Below, one piece after another: positions 1 to 11,959 of a stretch of 64,000 nucleotides of DNA (its first letter is position 1; every line of letters starts with the position of its first letter). The position numbers and the translations under genes are program-made. The notes beneath the pieces were generated by a model that was not told where the DNA came from, searched no databases, and was given only the letters and a program-made list of their open reading frames with translations. The DNA is from Trichobilharzia szidati (taxonomy: Eukaryota > Platyhelminthes > Trematoda > Strigeidida > Schistosomatidae): NCBI GenBank assembly GCA_944472155.2, contig OX235275.1, positions 52,283,228 to 52,347,227 on the forward strand, given 5' to 3'.

Positions 1-289
1 TTATGGCAGATAAGTTGCTTTTTGTACCAGTGAATGACAGACATACTAGGCTTCTTTATAATGTTATTGCGTGATCAAAGGAAATTATCGTATTTGGGTT
101 GTGTTGTCACGATAGATGAGAGAGATATCAACTGTTCTTATACTAATTGTGTCTAAATCCGGTGGATTGATACTGTGTGACTCTGATATCTCTGCCTCAT
201 TGTTAAACAAAGTAAAATTGAGGCTGAAATATATATTTGAATACGCAATAATAGGGTTCATGTAAGCGACGAATTTAGCGACTAGGTTC
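1..289. other. unassigned AT-rich sequence
   Basis: No open frame with recognisable content and no repeat family that I can match elsewhere in the window. Confidence 0.3.
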
Positions 290-1250
290 CGAGTGGAATA
301 TTAGACTTCGACAACACATCTCCACTTTCTCCTATTTTCTACCATCCTCTTTAGCTGACCCTAAGACTGCCCATAATCCCTCATCTCCTCCTACCCAACA
401 CACCACCTCCTCCATGTCACCCTTAGACGACCCACTCGTCGTTTCATATTCGCATTCCATTCGAGAGATGGCCTACTCTGAGCGTGATTTTATTCTGTGG
501 TCTCCTCAACGTATGCTCGATCAATCCATCTGCATTTTCTCCTACATGTTTGTTCAGCAGTCGGCTTTTGCCTGTTGGTTTGTTGCCAGCCAGAGTTTCT
601 TGCTGCTAATTCTTTCCGGCCTACCAGCCATTTGATCTTAAATATGGATCCAGCGAATGGGGCAGCTGTTGATAAAAGTCTTCAGTGGCTTGTTGGAAAT
701 ACTTTTCGTGACACGCTGGTCAAGTTTCTGACCAATACAGAAGAACTGACTGACTGACTGACTTAACACTGTCTGTATGATGAGTGCAGAATATTTACAA
801 ACTGGTTTCAAGTTGATGAAGGTGTATCTTGACTTTCCAATTCTCCTTGGCTTTGACATCTTCATCCGTTCCAACTACCAGTGGTTGAGACCATGCTTCT
901 TAGATAAGTGAAACCTTTCAAATCTCTCCCGCTGTTTGTGATTGGTGCTGGTTGTTATAGCTGTTGGCTGGTTGGTTGGTTGGTTATCTTCACCACCCTG
1001 TCTTCTCAATGATCATGTGAAGTCCTGTCTTTGCTGCTCGCAACTTCAGCCAGTTTGTTGGTTTTCGCCTGAAAGTCTCACAGTTTGTGTGACATTAGAC
1101 ATATATCATCTTCGGAATCCAGATCTTCTAGAGTCTATTTGTCAGTCCAGCGTATTCCTGTCTTCTCAATTCCAATGCAAAGTTTGCCAGACAATCCAGT
1201 CTACCACAGTTAGAAGTATCATCAGTGATAGTATGCAGGCAGCCTTCTGA
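290..1250 (-). mobile_element. RTE/SR2-like LINE 3' remnant (family A)
   Basis: The plus strand starts with the reverse complement of the family A end (compare 4010-4260), then repeats its CT-rich coding shadow up to about 1180, where a degenerate EDDICLMSH-like stretch matches the RT block seen at 4793-4850. Many stops and indels; no functional frame remains. Confidence 0.6.
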
Positions 1251-1259
1251 CTCATCACA

Positions 1260-1800
1260 TTCAGAATCATTTACAAAGTAAACAAAAACCTACCAAAGGT
1301 AGTGTGTTTCCCACTTTTCTGTACTACAAAAACCCTCGACACATGCATCAAAAAGCCGGTGGTGTGTATTAGAAAGAGACTAGTTCCACCTCTATGTAAA
1401 TTTATGTTTATAAATTCGATTGTCCAGTCATTTTTGAGGGTGAAATCACCGACAAAATGACCATCTTTGGTGAACTTCATGTTCTTTTTTCTCTGATGTC
1501 CTGATTCGTATTTTCCACGATTATCAATCCTTAATTCGCTAAAATAAATTAGGATCACTTCCATTGGTGATGAAATCGACATCTCTAATGGACAAGATTA
1601 GTAGACATCCCTTTAGATGGCGATTCTCCGGAAGTTGTTTTGCGGTTTCAGGAGTTCTAATAAAGTGCCTTGATCAGTGCGATATACATTCTCAGCACTC
1701 CCTTCCTGGTCAAACATTGGTATAGTACCACTCGGTTGACAGAGTCAAATGCTGCCATCAGGTTAAGAAAGTGGACAAGTGTTGGACAGCGGTAAGTAAG
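1260..1800 (-). mobile_element. degenerate non-LTR RT fragment
   Basis: Around 1600-1780 the minus strand reads FDSVNRVVLYQCLTRKG, the AFDSVDR..L...L...G motif of non-LTR reverse transcriptases. The part 1271-1582 has a 103-codon open frame that I do not recognise; it may be a different insertion. Confidence 0.45.
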
Positions 1801-1979
1801 TCTATGTCTCAGAATCTGTCGATGGGTAAAGATGTTATTTATTTTGATTATTCGAGAACATTATTCCTCCTTATCGACCTCATTTATTCTGATAGGCAAC
1901 ATCGACTCTACTTTGTTTTCGTATACATATGTGGAGGTCGAAAAATATCACATTATGCGTTCCATATTAGTTTGTTTAT

Positions 1980-2520
1980 TTGATGTATCACACAGTGAGT
2001 GAAACAGTATTATTTACTAGATGACAAGGTTTCGAACACATTTCATTGGTGTACATAATCATTTCATCAATTATAATCACACGACTTTGAAACTTGAACT
2101 TCTTTTTGTTTTGTTCTGTCCTATTTGTCGTCGTCTTTGAGGTAGTAGAATTTTCCAGATATCCGGGTGGACAGGTGTTGAATCATTCCTATTATACGTG
2201 TTGGTTCGCATTTGAATCGATAAACAAAGATTCCGTTATCAATCTCTCCCTCCATCCTGCTGCATTAGATTTTAAAACTGTCGTCTTATCGAATCCCATC
2301 CTATTGTATGGTTGTGTGTAATTGCATGTAGTGAATGCTATAGCTGAACTATTCTCCAGATTTCTTATCCTATTCGGGTCAACTAATCTAGTTTTTGTTA
2401 GGTTTTATGCTCCGCTAGTCTGACTGACTACCCCTGTTCTACTACTTTGACCTATGTATTTTACACGACAATCATTCCAACAGGGTACTAGATAAACAAA
2501 GCAACTACTTACTACCACAG
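1980..2520 (-). mobile_element. Penelope-like element 3' end (GIY-YIG C-terminus and terminal hairpin)
   Basis: Minus strand carries the C-terminal part of a GIY-YIG endonuclease (RLITESLFID, then a basic tail), followed by the terminal hairpin with GAAAC at about 2030. Paired bases GTACAC/GTGTTC allow one mismatch. Same subfamily as the copies at 16758-18145 and 22760-23480. Confidence 0.7.
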
Positions 2521-2561
2521 TGACCAAGTTTTACACATACATTAAAATTATGCGTTCATTG

Positions 2562-2985
2562 TGCGTCGGTGGCACAGCAGTAGAATGCTTGCCAACTACG
2601 CATGTGGTCCGGGGTGGCACAGTGGTTAGGACTCTCGCCGACCATGCACATGGTCCGGGGTTCGATCCCCTGCCGGCGCACACCCGATATCTATGGTATG
2701 CCTGAATTTGGGCAACCGATATCCATGCTGAAAATTCCACACTTGTACTGAAAATACGGTGTGGAATCAAGCTGTAAATCAAAATCAAATCAAAATCAAA
2801 TTGATCCCCGGACGACGAACTCCTTCACCTCACTAAGCCATTAATACGACTGGTAAAGAGGGAAGGTTAGGCATAAGGCTAGGAAACCTATCCCGTAAAA
2901 GCAAACACCACTGCTACCGAAACTTCAAGCCTCTAGCTTGAAGCAGCCCTATGTTCCACTAGGGAAGTAAAGGAATAAAAAAATA
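2562..2985 (+). mobile_element. nested S2 SINEs with tRNA-like heads
   Basis: An S2 SINE head (gcgtcggtggcacagcag) is interrupted near 2610 by a second S2 copy with box A (ggcacagtggttagg) and box B (ggttcgatcccc) and an (AAATC)n-like tail ending near 2800; the outer copy then resumes and ends in an A-rich tail. The repeat cgttcattg at 2553-2561 and 2986-2994 looks like the outer target duplication. Confidence 0.75.
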
Positions 2986-3149
2986 CGTTCATTGTAAAAT
3001 AGTAAAAATAATGAATTCACTGTACACGTTGGTTGCTAATTGAAATTGAATAAGGACACGACCTGGTTCACCGTGCAGTACGGACGGCACAACTTCCCTC
3101 TCCAGCTTCTTGCTTTCCACTATTGCTAATCATTTCTGATTAGCAATAC

Positions 3150-3420
3150 CTGATCTGTACATCTACATTCGGATCCTTTGATTCAATCTTCTTTTCTCTC
3201 AGCAAGTACACTCGAGCGAGTTGTTGGCATACTCTTACGTGTAGTGAGCAACTGCATACCACAAGTAAAGACATACAGAATGATAGTGATAACGTATTCC
3301 TCTGTTTTGGTATGCAGTTGCTCACTCCACGTCAGAGTGTGCCAACAGCCCGAGGGTACTTGAGGAAAGAAAAAGAGATTTTCTCACGACCAATATTGAG
3401 GACGTAAACATTAACGTAAA
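3150..3420. repeat. long imperfect inverted repeat (hairpin)
   Basis: Arms about 3205-3262 and 3308-3361 pair, including gtgagcaactgcatacc against ggtatgcagttgctcac; weaker pairing extends outward on both sides. No coding content. It could be a MITE-like element or a foldback transposon; I see no clear target duplication. Confidence 0.6.
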
Positions 3421-3454
3421 TTACCATCTACTAATTTGGCTAGCAGCCAGATTT

Positions 3455-3795
3455 CACCACAAAAGTTATGCTTCGTCCTAGTTTTGGGACTCTTCATCGG
3501 TACGCAATCACACCACAGTGGGGTTCGAACCCAAAACCTTCTGGGTACAAGGCTAGTGAGCTCGTAGATCATTAGGCGACTGGAACCCAATCAAATGGCT
3601 AGCCAGTCCATGAATTCTATCTTGTGCCAATTCATAACGTAGTGCAACCACTTCGCAATGTCTTCTTCTTCGATGAGTTACTGCCTCATCTTCAACCTGC
3701 TGTACCCTACTGGTCACGGCTTCCCAATAGAACCCCAGGTCACTGCCTAAATACAGCCAGTTGCTAGTGAGCATCAAATTAATTGATTTTGATTG
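3455..3795 (-). mobile_element. S1 SINE (hammerhead type)
   Basis: Reads on the minus strand: body, tRNA-like boxes (ggttcgaacccc near 3515-3526), then a hammerhead-like 3' segment with gtaccgatgaagagtccc and ggacgaag. Core is mutated. Confidence 0.75.
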
Positions 3796-3807
3796 GATGG
3801 AGGAATT

Positions 3808-3960
3808 CACCATAAACAGTGCGGGTGCGTACCATTGAAGAGTCCTAAACTAGGCTGACGAAACAGCTATCCAGTACTCCCAGGTTTTGCAGTGGTTCTC
3901 TGTGTGATATTAGCTCATGATGAAATCCTACATCCAATTATATAACTCACCAAGTAACTG
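3808..3960 (+). mobile_element. S1 SINE 3' part with hammerhead motif
   Basis: Contains gtaccattgaagagtcc, a loop, then gacgaaacagctatccagtac: stem I and the GAAAC core are kept, the CUGAUGA strand is altered. It lies back to back with the minus-strand copy before it. Confidence 0.75.
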
Positions 3961-3984
3961 TATTTTATGCGTACATTAATTCAT

Positions 3985-5035
3985 TATATTATTATTATTG
4001 TTCCCTTGGGTTCCTAGTGGAACATAGGACTTCAACTACACGTCTCCACTTGCTTCTGTCTTCTGCTGTACTTTTCACTTGCATCCATGTTAGTCCATAC
4101 TGTTTCAACTCCTCTTCACACGATCTCCCCCATGTCACCCTTGGACGTCCCACTCGCCGCTTCCCTTTCGGGTTCCACTCGAGCAATGGCCTGACGCGCG
4201 ATATCACCCAGTGGCCTCCTCAGCGAGTGTCCAACCCATTTCCACTTTCTCCCTCATATTTGTTGAGCGATTGGTTCTTGTTTTGTTTGTTCCCATAGTT
4301 TCTTGTTGGTGATTCTTTCCGGCGGCCATCTGATCTTCAGTATAGAACTAAGACAGTTGTTGTTGATAAAGGTCTGCAACAGGCTGTTGGAAATATTCTT
4401 TGTGACCCGCTGCCAAGTTTCTGATCCATCCATATAGAAGAACTGACTGACTTGACGTTTGTATTGAAAATCCGAATTTTGTTGTTGATGCTGAGTGACG
4501 AAGATTTCCAGATTGGTTTCAGGTTGATGAGTGTGTTTCTCGCCCTTCCGATTCTCGATCTGACATCCTCGTCCGTTCCTCCTGTAGTTGAGACAATGCT
4601 CCCTAGATAAGTGAATGAAGTAACCTCTTTCAAATCCCTCCCGTTGATGGTGATTGGCGCTGGATGTTGCTGCAGCTGTTGTTGTTGTTTGTTGGTTATT
4701 TTCATAACCTCCGTCTTGTATATGTTCACCTGCAGTGCAGTCTTTGCTGCTTCTTCGACCAGTTTGTTGGTTTTCGCTTGTAAGTCTTCGATTTAGTGTG
4801 ACATCAAACATAAATAATCCACGCGCGAAATCCAGGTCTTCTTCACGTCAGTGGTCGAGGATATCCCTGTCTTCTCGTTTCCCACTGTCTGACGCATAAT
4901 CCAGTCCACCACAATTAGGAATATCATTGGTGATAATAAGGACCCTTGTCTGACTCCTGTGTTTACTCCAAACGCCTCGCTGAGTTTTCCGTTGTGGATC
5001 ACTTGACATGAGCCGTTGTCGTACAGCTGTAGATA
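3985..5035 (-). mobile_element. RTE/SR2-like LINE, RT and C-terminal end (family A)
   Basis: Minus-strand frames carry an RT block FGVNTGVRQGSLLSPMIFLI (4793-5002; canonical TGVRQGCLLSP), a linker TYLGSIVSTTGGTDEDVRSR (4337-4729), and the family end VGRPRVTWGRSCEEELKQYG with EDRSKWRRVVEVLCSTRNP (3995-4207). In schistosomes these match the SR2/RTE type. Frames are broken by shifts; the endonuclease part is missing. Best-preserved C-terminal copy of family A in the window. Confidence 0.85.
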
Positions 5036-5039
5036 ACTA

Positions 5040-5570
5040 GCTCGCTATTTTTCTAGCCGGTCCCAAGCCCGGATTAAGAGGGAGGGTTGGGGCGTGGTGC
5101 TAGCAACTTCACCCCCAAAACTTAACCAAACTGCTACAGAAACTTCAACGCATAAATATATTAAAAATACTTTCATACATACATGTTTGCATTTGTTTTG
5201 TCCTTTTTCTTCGCGTATAAACGAGCTTAACCGTTTAGTCCGTAACAGACACACATATGTATATTTATATATATATATATATATTATAATAATTTGCTTT
5301 ATTCCAGAAACAGTACTAGTGGTACAGTGTGGAATTTTCAGCACATATCTACAATATTTGCATCTAATTTTACCGACATTTAAAATAAGTATTAAACAAA
5401 CAAAAAAATGAATCTGAAGACACCAAGAGCAAAAACAAAAAAAACAGGATAAACACAAAATAATTATAAATGCGAAAAAGTACCAAAGTCTACCAAAGTC
5501 TAATGCAGTGTCTGTGGTGGTAGTGTGAGTAATCCTGAATAATACAAAAAGGTGGTGACTATGGCGTTCA
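5040..5570. repeat. SINE-tail fragments and (TA)n tract
   Basis: 5045-5150 resembles the S2 tail (gggagggttgggg ... gctacagaaacttcaa). A (TA)n microsatellite lies at 5262-5284. 5300-5350 holds tgtggaattttcagcaca, also present in reverse in the S2 variant near 2730. No gene. Confidence 0.45.
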
Positions 5571-5839
5571 CAAACAATGATTGTCAGTTTAATATTGCCG
5601 AAAAGTATAGAAAATAAGAAAAAACAACCACAAAACTAATAATTGCATGATGGTTAATGACAGGAAAATTTTGTACTACTTATAGTGCTAATAGAGTCGG
5701 AACCAGTGGATACACAATAGAAAAAATATAGTAAAGTACAGAAAAGGAAGCTAATGTTAATATTTTAGGTAGCTAAGTATGTTTGAGAAGGAGTTCACTA
5801 AAGAATACAAAATAAGAGAGAAATAAAAGAGCCTAAAAT

Positions 5840-6510
5840 TATGTTGTTAATAACAAAGCAAGTCATAGGTTTCACGCTTAACATTGTCTCTGTCACTTAG
5901 AACACGGGCCAAGTATGGTATCGTTGAGATCCTGTACTTGGTTGTACGAGCATATATTATTTTGTACTGATTTCTGGTTCTACCTGATGAGATACAAGGC
6001 GAGAGTTGGGAATAGAGGGGGTGTTGGGGGTCTGAGAGTATGGTTTTAGACCATTTTTCGCATGTATTCAGATGCCTTTCAACTAATGTAGTGACGAGCT
6101 GACTGAGTTTTACACCACTAGTCCTACTAACTACCTTCAACATCCTTCTCAGGATGGTATAGTCCTTTTTCAGTGGACCAGGAAAGACTAACGGGCAGCA
6201 GTAAAGTAAGTACAATAGGTAAGATACAAGAGTTGACAAATTGTGAAAGTAGAGGTTGGGTGATTCCAGATTGTCTTAGTGTCTTAATGTCGTAGGTTAG
6301 TTAGACAGAACACTTTCTTAGAAGTCGTTAAGATATGAGATATCCAAGTAAGGTCGGAAGATAGAACTAGATCGAGGTATTTTGCATTAGACTTAGTTTC
6401 AGTTTTAGTTCCCTCAATGCAACAGTCTTCATGAAAACTTACTAGTGTTTGTAGATCTCGTTTATGCCTATATATACATACATATCTCCTGATAATCATT
6501 TATTCCCTAA
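5840..6510 (-). mobile_element. CR1/SR1- or Jockey-like LINE C-terminal RT remnant
   Basis: Minus strand has YLDLVLSSDLTWISHI (6284-6499, RT thumb-type motif) and, after a frameshift, ILRRMLKVVSRTSGVKLSQL followed by LVERHLNTCEKW and SPCISSGRTRNQY with YRISTIPYLARVL (5847-6239), a typical non-LTR pol C-terminus. Clade is uncertain. 5570-5840 shows nothing recognisable. Confidence 0.75.
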
Positions 6511-6969
6511 AGATGTTGGATTACATTTATTAATATTTAATTTTAAATAGTGTATTTGATTGATGTTCCCAATTGAGTCTTGGTTATTCTTTCTTACAAT
6601 TTGACGTTTTGAAGTTTCAGGGGTAATAAATTTTTTCAACCCACACGAAAACATTACCAACATGAAAAATTGTCATTTTTATATATAGAAAAAAAAAGTG
6701 CAATGATAAGATGTTATGTAATTATTTTCATTTCAAGGCAATATGAGAAATGATACATTATAGTTTCCAAAATAAAATATGTCCATTAAATTTGCGTATA
6801 TGTTCGTTACATTTCACATGTGCTGTTGGGTATCATGAGTATCGTGGGTGAGTATCATGAGAGAGAGAGACTGAGGGTATGACACTGACATGATAAGACA
6901 TAAATTAAGTCAAACTAGATCAGTACTAATTGTAACTATTCATCTTCGGCTATGACAGCAAACATACCA

Positions 6970-7690
6970 TACCATAACACATTATAGAGCGAGGAGAATA
7001 TGCTCTATAGAGAAATTAAAGGAAGAAATTGAGTTTCTTGAAAAGACATTGAAGTGCAATAGGTACCCTCAAAGGTTCATCAACAAGTATGGAAGATCTG
7101 AAGTCACAAGTGAAAAACAAATCACAGAAAGAAAAAAGACACTCTACTTTGAGCTTGATTATAAAGGCGAAAACATTGCAGCGATGATCAAAAGAAGGCT
7201 GAGCACATCACTAGACATAGCCTATCCTGCAGCCAGCTAAGTTGGTTCCCGTCTATTGAACAACTTGCTCTCCTTTGGTGCAATCAAAAATCGATAGATA
7301 TCCTTCTCATGTTAACAACTCCAGTTGTATATACAAATTTACATGTATCTAAAGGAGCAGTTACATTGGAAGAACAGAAAGAAGAAGGGCATATCTACGA
7401 TTTTCTGAACATGTACCAAAAAGCTTATGTCTAAAAGGAACAAATGCTTTAAACAGTGCCATCGCCAGACATCTCCTCGACATGGGTCATGAGGTGGACG
7501 TCGAAAAGTCGTTCAAAATTATCAATAGGCAGAAGAGCTCAATTCTCTTCAAGTTTGCTGAAGCCATTTCCATCAAGCGCCTGAAACCTGATTTGTGTGT
7601 TCAGAGAGAAGCGGTTATCAGTCTTTCTTTGCCCTGACTGGTAACTGGATATTTTTCATCCGAATCCGAGATGCTGAAAAGTTTTCATTG
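6970..7690 (+). mobile_element. Penelope-like element pseudogene (end of RT and GIY-YIG)
   Basis: Starts near 6985 with a RARRICSIEKLKEEIEFLEK-like end of the PLE RT, an open frame at 7049-7240 with TLYFELDYKGENIAAMIKRR, then frameshifted GIY-YIG sequence; 7480-7640 reads HLLDMGHEVDVEKSFKIINR and ends KPDLCVQREAVISLSLP, the usual C-terminus. Several shifts and stops. Confidence 0.75.
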
Positions 7691-7699
7691 TGTATGATC

Positions 7700-8140
7700 G
7701 TTATTGTTGTTCGGGATAGTGTTTAATATTGCATATATATGTATATATTATTAGTGTATGCGTGTATTGATCGATTGATTTTTGTTTAAAATGAACTCTG
7801 TGCAAGTAAGTTAAAATTATTTTTGTAGATATATTTAATAATGTCTTTGCCCTGTAAGCAGCTGACGAGAAGGCAATGAAATAAAAGATGGTACCATTTT
7901 ATTCTGCTGAAACTGTAGTTGTTCAAACAAGAAATGTGTCTGAGCATGCATATCTTGCGATGGATGATAGTTTTGAACAGTGATCAAAAGTATTTTAATA
8001 AAAATAACAACAATAACAGTCATCTGCGTACCACCCACAGTTCCTAAAAAGGGGCCTTCTTCCTACAAATTCAGTTCCTCGGGGACAATATTGTCAGTGA
8101 GATACTAACACACAACGTCTTTGAAATGCGGTAAAAAGAG
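7700..8140. other. unassigned AT-rich sequence
   Basis: No recognisable coding or repeat content; probably retroelement UTR. Confidence 0.3.
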
Positions 8141-8690
8141 TATCCCTTGCTGCTGAATTACGCTGTGTTTTCAAAACTCCCCCCCTGTTTTGCGTTCGGG
8201 AGTAAAAGACAAACTGTCTTATTTCGCCTCTTCTATGTGTATGTATCTACCAATTTAACTACTCCTGTGGAGACAGTTAGCTGCTGCTGCGCCATACAAT
8301 TAGGCGTGTTTCTCGTGGGATTTCCGCTGCGTAGTTGGTTAAGTAAAGTACAAACAAAATCTATTCATAGCGCTATTCTATCTCATTTTGTGGATATAGA
8401 ATGTAAGATTGATGTCAACGAGGCGGCTTTCAAAGTCATTTACCGCATACCAACGAATCTTAACTACTCCTTAAGGGCAAGTTTACTAAATATTGCTGAG
8501 GCTGGCCGTTGGGGTTCACATTAAGAAGCCTAATTTGTGTGTCCAAAAGAAGCTAGTTCAGACATTGTCCTTACCCTATTGGCCATCTATGTTCGAATGA
8601 TCTTCAATGTGTTGTGGAAATTTCTCTAATTTTAGTTGATATTCCATTTTGTATTATATTTTTATTATTGTTATAATTTAAGCATCTTTA
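8140..8690 (+). mobile_element. Penelope-like element pseudogene (GIY-YIG end)
   Basis: A decayed VKDKLSYFASSMCMYQFN segment precedes an open stretch ending FKVIYRIPTNLNYSLRASLL and a shifted LCVQKKLVQTLSLPY-like C-terminus near 8570. The YIG core is destroyed. Confidence 0.7.
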
Positions 8691-8899
8691 ATGAACTGTG
8701 GTAATTCCATTGATCTTCTATGTATATATACATATATATAACTGTAGAGCCAGAAGAGGAAATTACCGGAAAGGATATTCTTTGCTCAATTATTTTGTCT
8801 TTTCTAGATGTCTGAATGAATTATTACAGAGTTTAAATGATGTTTACATTTATGAGAAAATAAACAAAAAAAAATTGAGAGCATTATAAATATGAGAAG

Positions 8900-9470
8900 A
8901 ACAATAACAGTAAACCTTGGGGGAATAATGATGGAGAAAATCGTTTATTTTATAGTACAAAGAAGGTTAGTTAGTTAGTCACATTGTGTCTGTCACTATT
9001 ATCATCACATAAAATACTTGCCAAATATGGTATAGTGGAATTTTTATACTTAGACGTGAGTGCATAAAGTCTTATGAAAAGATTTCTTGTTTTACCTGAG
9101 AAGGAGATGCAAGGTGAAAGCTGTATGTAAATTGGATGCTCACAGTCTGAGAAAATCCCTTTAGCAAATTTACTGCATGAAATTAAGTGCCTATCAATAA
9201 TGACGATGTCAACGATATGGCCCGATAGGATACCACTCGTCCTACTGGCTGACAGTCTTCACAGTTCTACGAAGTATGACAGTCTTTTTTAAGGGTAGAA
9301 AGTAAAGAAGAATAGGTAAGATACACGAGTTGACAAACTGTAAGAGGATGGGTTGAGTTATACCCGAGTGCACTAACTTCTTAATGTAAAATATCAGACG
9401 GCTTATTTTACCAGAAATTGCTAACCTACAGACCGATACTTGAATATGAAAATAATGCATGAAAAATTCA
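8900..9470 (-). mobile_element. CR1/SR1-like LINE remnant
   Basis: Minus strand HSGITQPILLQFVNSCILPI (9242-9460) is the same C-terminal RT region as in the 5840-6510 copy. Decayed below 9240. Confidence 0.6.
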
Positions 9471-9689
9471 ATGAAAACACATTTAAACTACTTATTAGAA
9501 ATAAGTAGCAAAAAACAAAACTGAAAATATTCAAATGAGAAATATGTGCAATTTTGTGTCTTAGAAAAGGATTCATCGATCTCTCTTCAGTAGTTGAAGG
9601 TTTTAGAGTATATTCCTAATTGCCTTCAGAAGTGAACTGAAGACGATGAACCAGATAATGATGAAAACGGACAACTAAGCTCTCCAAGT

Positions 9690-10110
9690 GTAAAATATAC
9701 CAGAGATTATTATTCGTATTATTCGTCCCTTGGTCCACAGGTGGAACAAAACAGTACATCGTAATGTCAGTTTGTTCTCTGCAGCGTTTACTAGCTGGCT
9801 CCATGATAACCTACAGACACTCATTACCACTTTATATGCTCTGCTTCGTGTCACCTTAGGACAGCCATCCAACTGTTTTCTATTTGAGTTCCACTCAAGG
9901 TTATGCCGGGCGATGTCAGTCGATAGTCTCCTCAAAGCAGGCCTAATCCATCTCCGTTTTCTTCTACACATTTGTTGGCGGACAGATTGTTGGTTATTTC
10001 TTCTCTGGAGTTCCTCACTGTTTATCCTTCCTACCTGGATATCTGATATTCATTCAGTTTGGAGGGGACCGAAAGTATCCGATGATGAAAATCTGCATTA
10101 GCCTATCGAA
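9690..10110 (-). mobile_element. RTE/SR2-like LINE 3' remnant (family A)
   Basis: Reverse complement of the family A C-terminus: minus-strand RRWRWIRPALRR and QLDGCPKVTRSRAYK-like text matches the KKWRWIG ... VGRPRVTW region. Heavily mutated. 10110-10390 shows nothing I recognise. Confidence 0.5.
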
Positions 10111-10399
10111 GCCTTCCTCAATATGTCGTCTGAAGTCTTTGGGTCCGTTTTCAATGCTTCTGGGATAATTCCATCTAGGCCTACGGCTTCACTGGCTTTC
10201 AGTAGCTTCATCAACTTCAAACCTTCTGATTTTGTCGGATAATTGGGGTTCACTCGCAGTTATTTGACTACTGGTGATATTTCTGGACGAGTTCCAAGTG
10301 GTGTTCGATTCAGGGGCAGTTTGAAGTGATAAGCCCAGGGTTCCATTACTACTCACCATCAGCCAACCATATAATCCTGTAAACAATCAACCAAATTCC

Positions 10400-10775
10400 T
10401 ACAAACCAATACTTAAATATCAATGAGATGCTCACTGGTGACTGGCCCTATTCAGGTAGGGGGTTCTGGTGGGAAGTCGTGACCAGTAGGATGCAGCAGG
10501 TCGGGCGTGAGGACAAATACTCGCCGAAGACATTGGCTAGTGGTTGCGCTTTATCGTGAATTGGCAGAAGTTAGAATTCATGGGCCATTGGATCGGGTCC
10601 CAGTGGCTTAATAGTCTACGAGCTCACCCGCCTTGTAACCAGGTCCTGGATTCGAACCATAGCGGTGGGTGCGTACTGTGAAGAGTCCCAAACTAGGACG
10701 AAACAGCTGTCCAGTACTCGTAGCTGGTTTTCCAATGGTTCTCTAACCAATGTCAGCTCATGATGAAATCATGTA
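10400..10775 (+). mobile_element. S1 SINE, near full length
   Basis: Body from gatgctcactggtgactgg, tRNA-like box B ggattcgaacc at 10638-10648, and the hammerhead segment at 10673-10717, then the shared 3' tail ccaatggttctctaac. Confidence 0.8.
10673..10717 (+). ncRNA. hammerhead ribozyme-like motif (S1)
   Basis: Stem I GTACTG (10673-10678) pairs with CAGTAC (10712-10717); stem II GTCC/GGAC; GAAAC and the GTC cleavage site are present. The CUGAUGA strand reads TGAAGA, lacking the expected C and with U to A, so this copy is probably inactive. Family precedent: Smalpha hammerheads of Schistosoma. Confidence 0.7.
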
Positions 10776-10879
10776 ACCATATAATAACAGTACGTATTTC
10801 AAGGAAATAAATTCAGTATCATTGAGAAATGGAAATGTGAACTCAGGATGAATTTAGCACTGACAATGGTGTCTAGAAA

Positions 10880-11560
10880 GATAACTGAAGGTTCACAAAT
10901 AAAAAGTTTTAGAAGAAAAGGTGTTCAGCGAAGAGTTACTCTTCCTTTCGGCGATATCATTCTCAAGCTGTACAATCGCATATATGTGTAGTAAATTTTC
11001 TTAGCAACAAGACAAACATTTCCAAAGATTTGTCATTAGGATTGTAAATACGAGATAACAAATTTCCTTCATTGATTGGGAACTAGGATAAGATTAAATA
11101 AGCAAGTTGAATGACGTAATCTAATTGGTGGGGTTAAGTACAGCTCAACTAAAATTGAAATTGAACAAAAGTTAAGTTAACAACAGTTAAGAAGCAAACA
11201 AGTTTGAAGAAGTTTGATTCGTTATCTTTTAGCGAGATTCCCACGTGATCTGTAGATGACTTTAAAGTTACTTCATGGGTTTGCTTCGTGTCCGAATTAG
11301 ATCAGGTGTTCCAGAATAGATCTCCGAGGGGCCCTTTATTCTCCTTTATAAAACCATGAATGTGGGTAAGTGTTTCATGATACGTTTGGATAGCAAAAGC
11401 TGGGTACGACCGACATAGATGATGAATTGGTAGATGCACACTGATGACGCCGGCCAACAGTGTTAGATTATCCTTCATGTTCCTGCAAATCATGCGTTTC
11501 GTAGAGAAGCTAAGTCGGAATTTAGCCGAGGAGAAGGTTTTCTTTTTAGCTAAGTGGATC
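10880..11560 (-). mobile_element. Penelope-like element, degenerate 3' end
   Basis: Near 10922-10985 is the terminal motif gcgaagagttactctt ... aagctgtacaatcg found at other PLE ends; the 11302-11493 minus frame resembles a decayed VKDNL..LA segment of GIY-YIG. Confidence 0.5.
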
Positions 11561-11959
11561 TGACTACATGAAAAAATACCCTATGCTCACTTAAATATAT
11601 TCAAGACTCGCTCTGTATTTATTGACTATCCCACACCCAAATATATGCATAAGACATATACTGCATGTTCCCACAACCAAGCCATAGGTTATCCCTTCAT
11701 TTCCTCAGTATCACTAGTCTGGAAGAAATTGTAATGAGTAGTCATTATTGGAAAGGAAGTGACGAAGATTCACGGCGAATATTGATTGTGGAATAGTGAT
11801 TTTTCGTGTGATTCCTACCGATTATTCCATTCAACAAGCAATATGCTACTTGCAAGCCACACTCATTTCACTGTGAAAAATCTTTTGAGCATGACTGTCT
11901 CGACCTTAATGGTGTCATCCACCCACACTGTATCTTCTTTAGCCCACCGTATCCACCCC

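Noticed and set aside
4254..4811. 185-codon minus-strand open frame
   Set aside because: Overlaps, in another frame, the family A linker (4337-4729) whose YLGSIVSTTGGTDED motif identifies the real frame.
5045..5458. 137-codon minus-strand open frame
   Set aside because: Hydrophobic and Tyr/Ile-rich because it spans a (TA)n tract and SINE tails; no domain.
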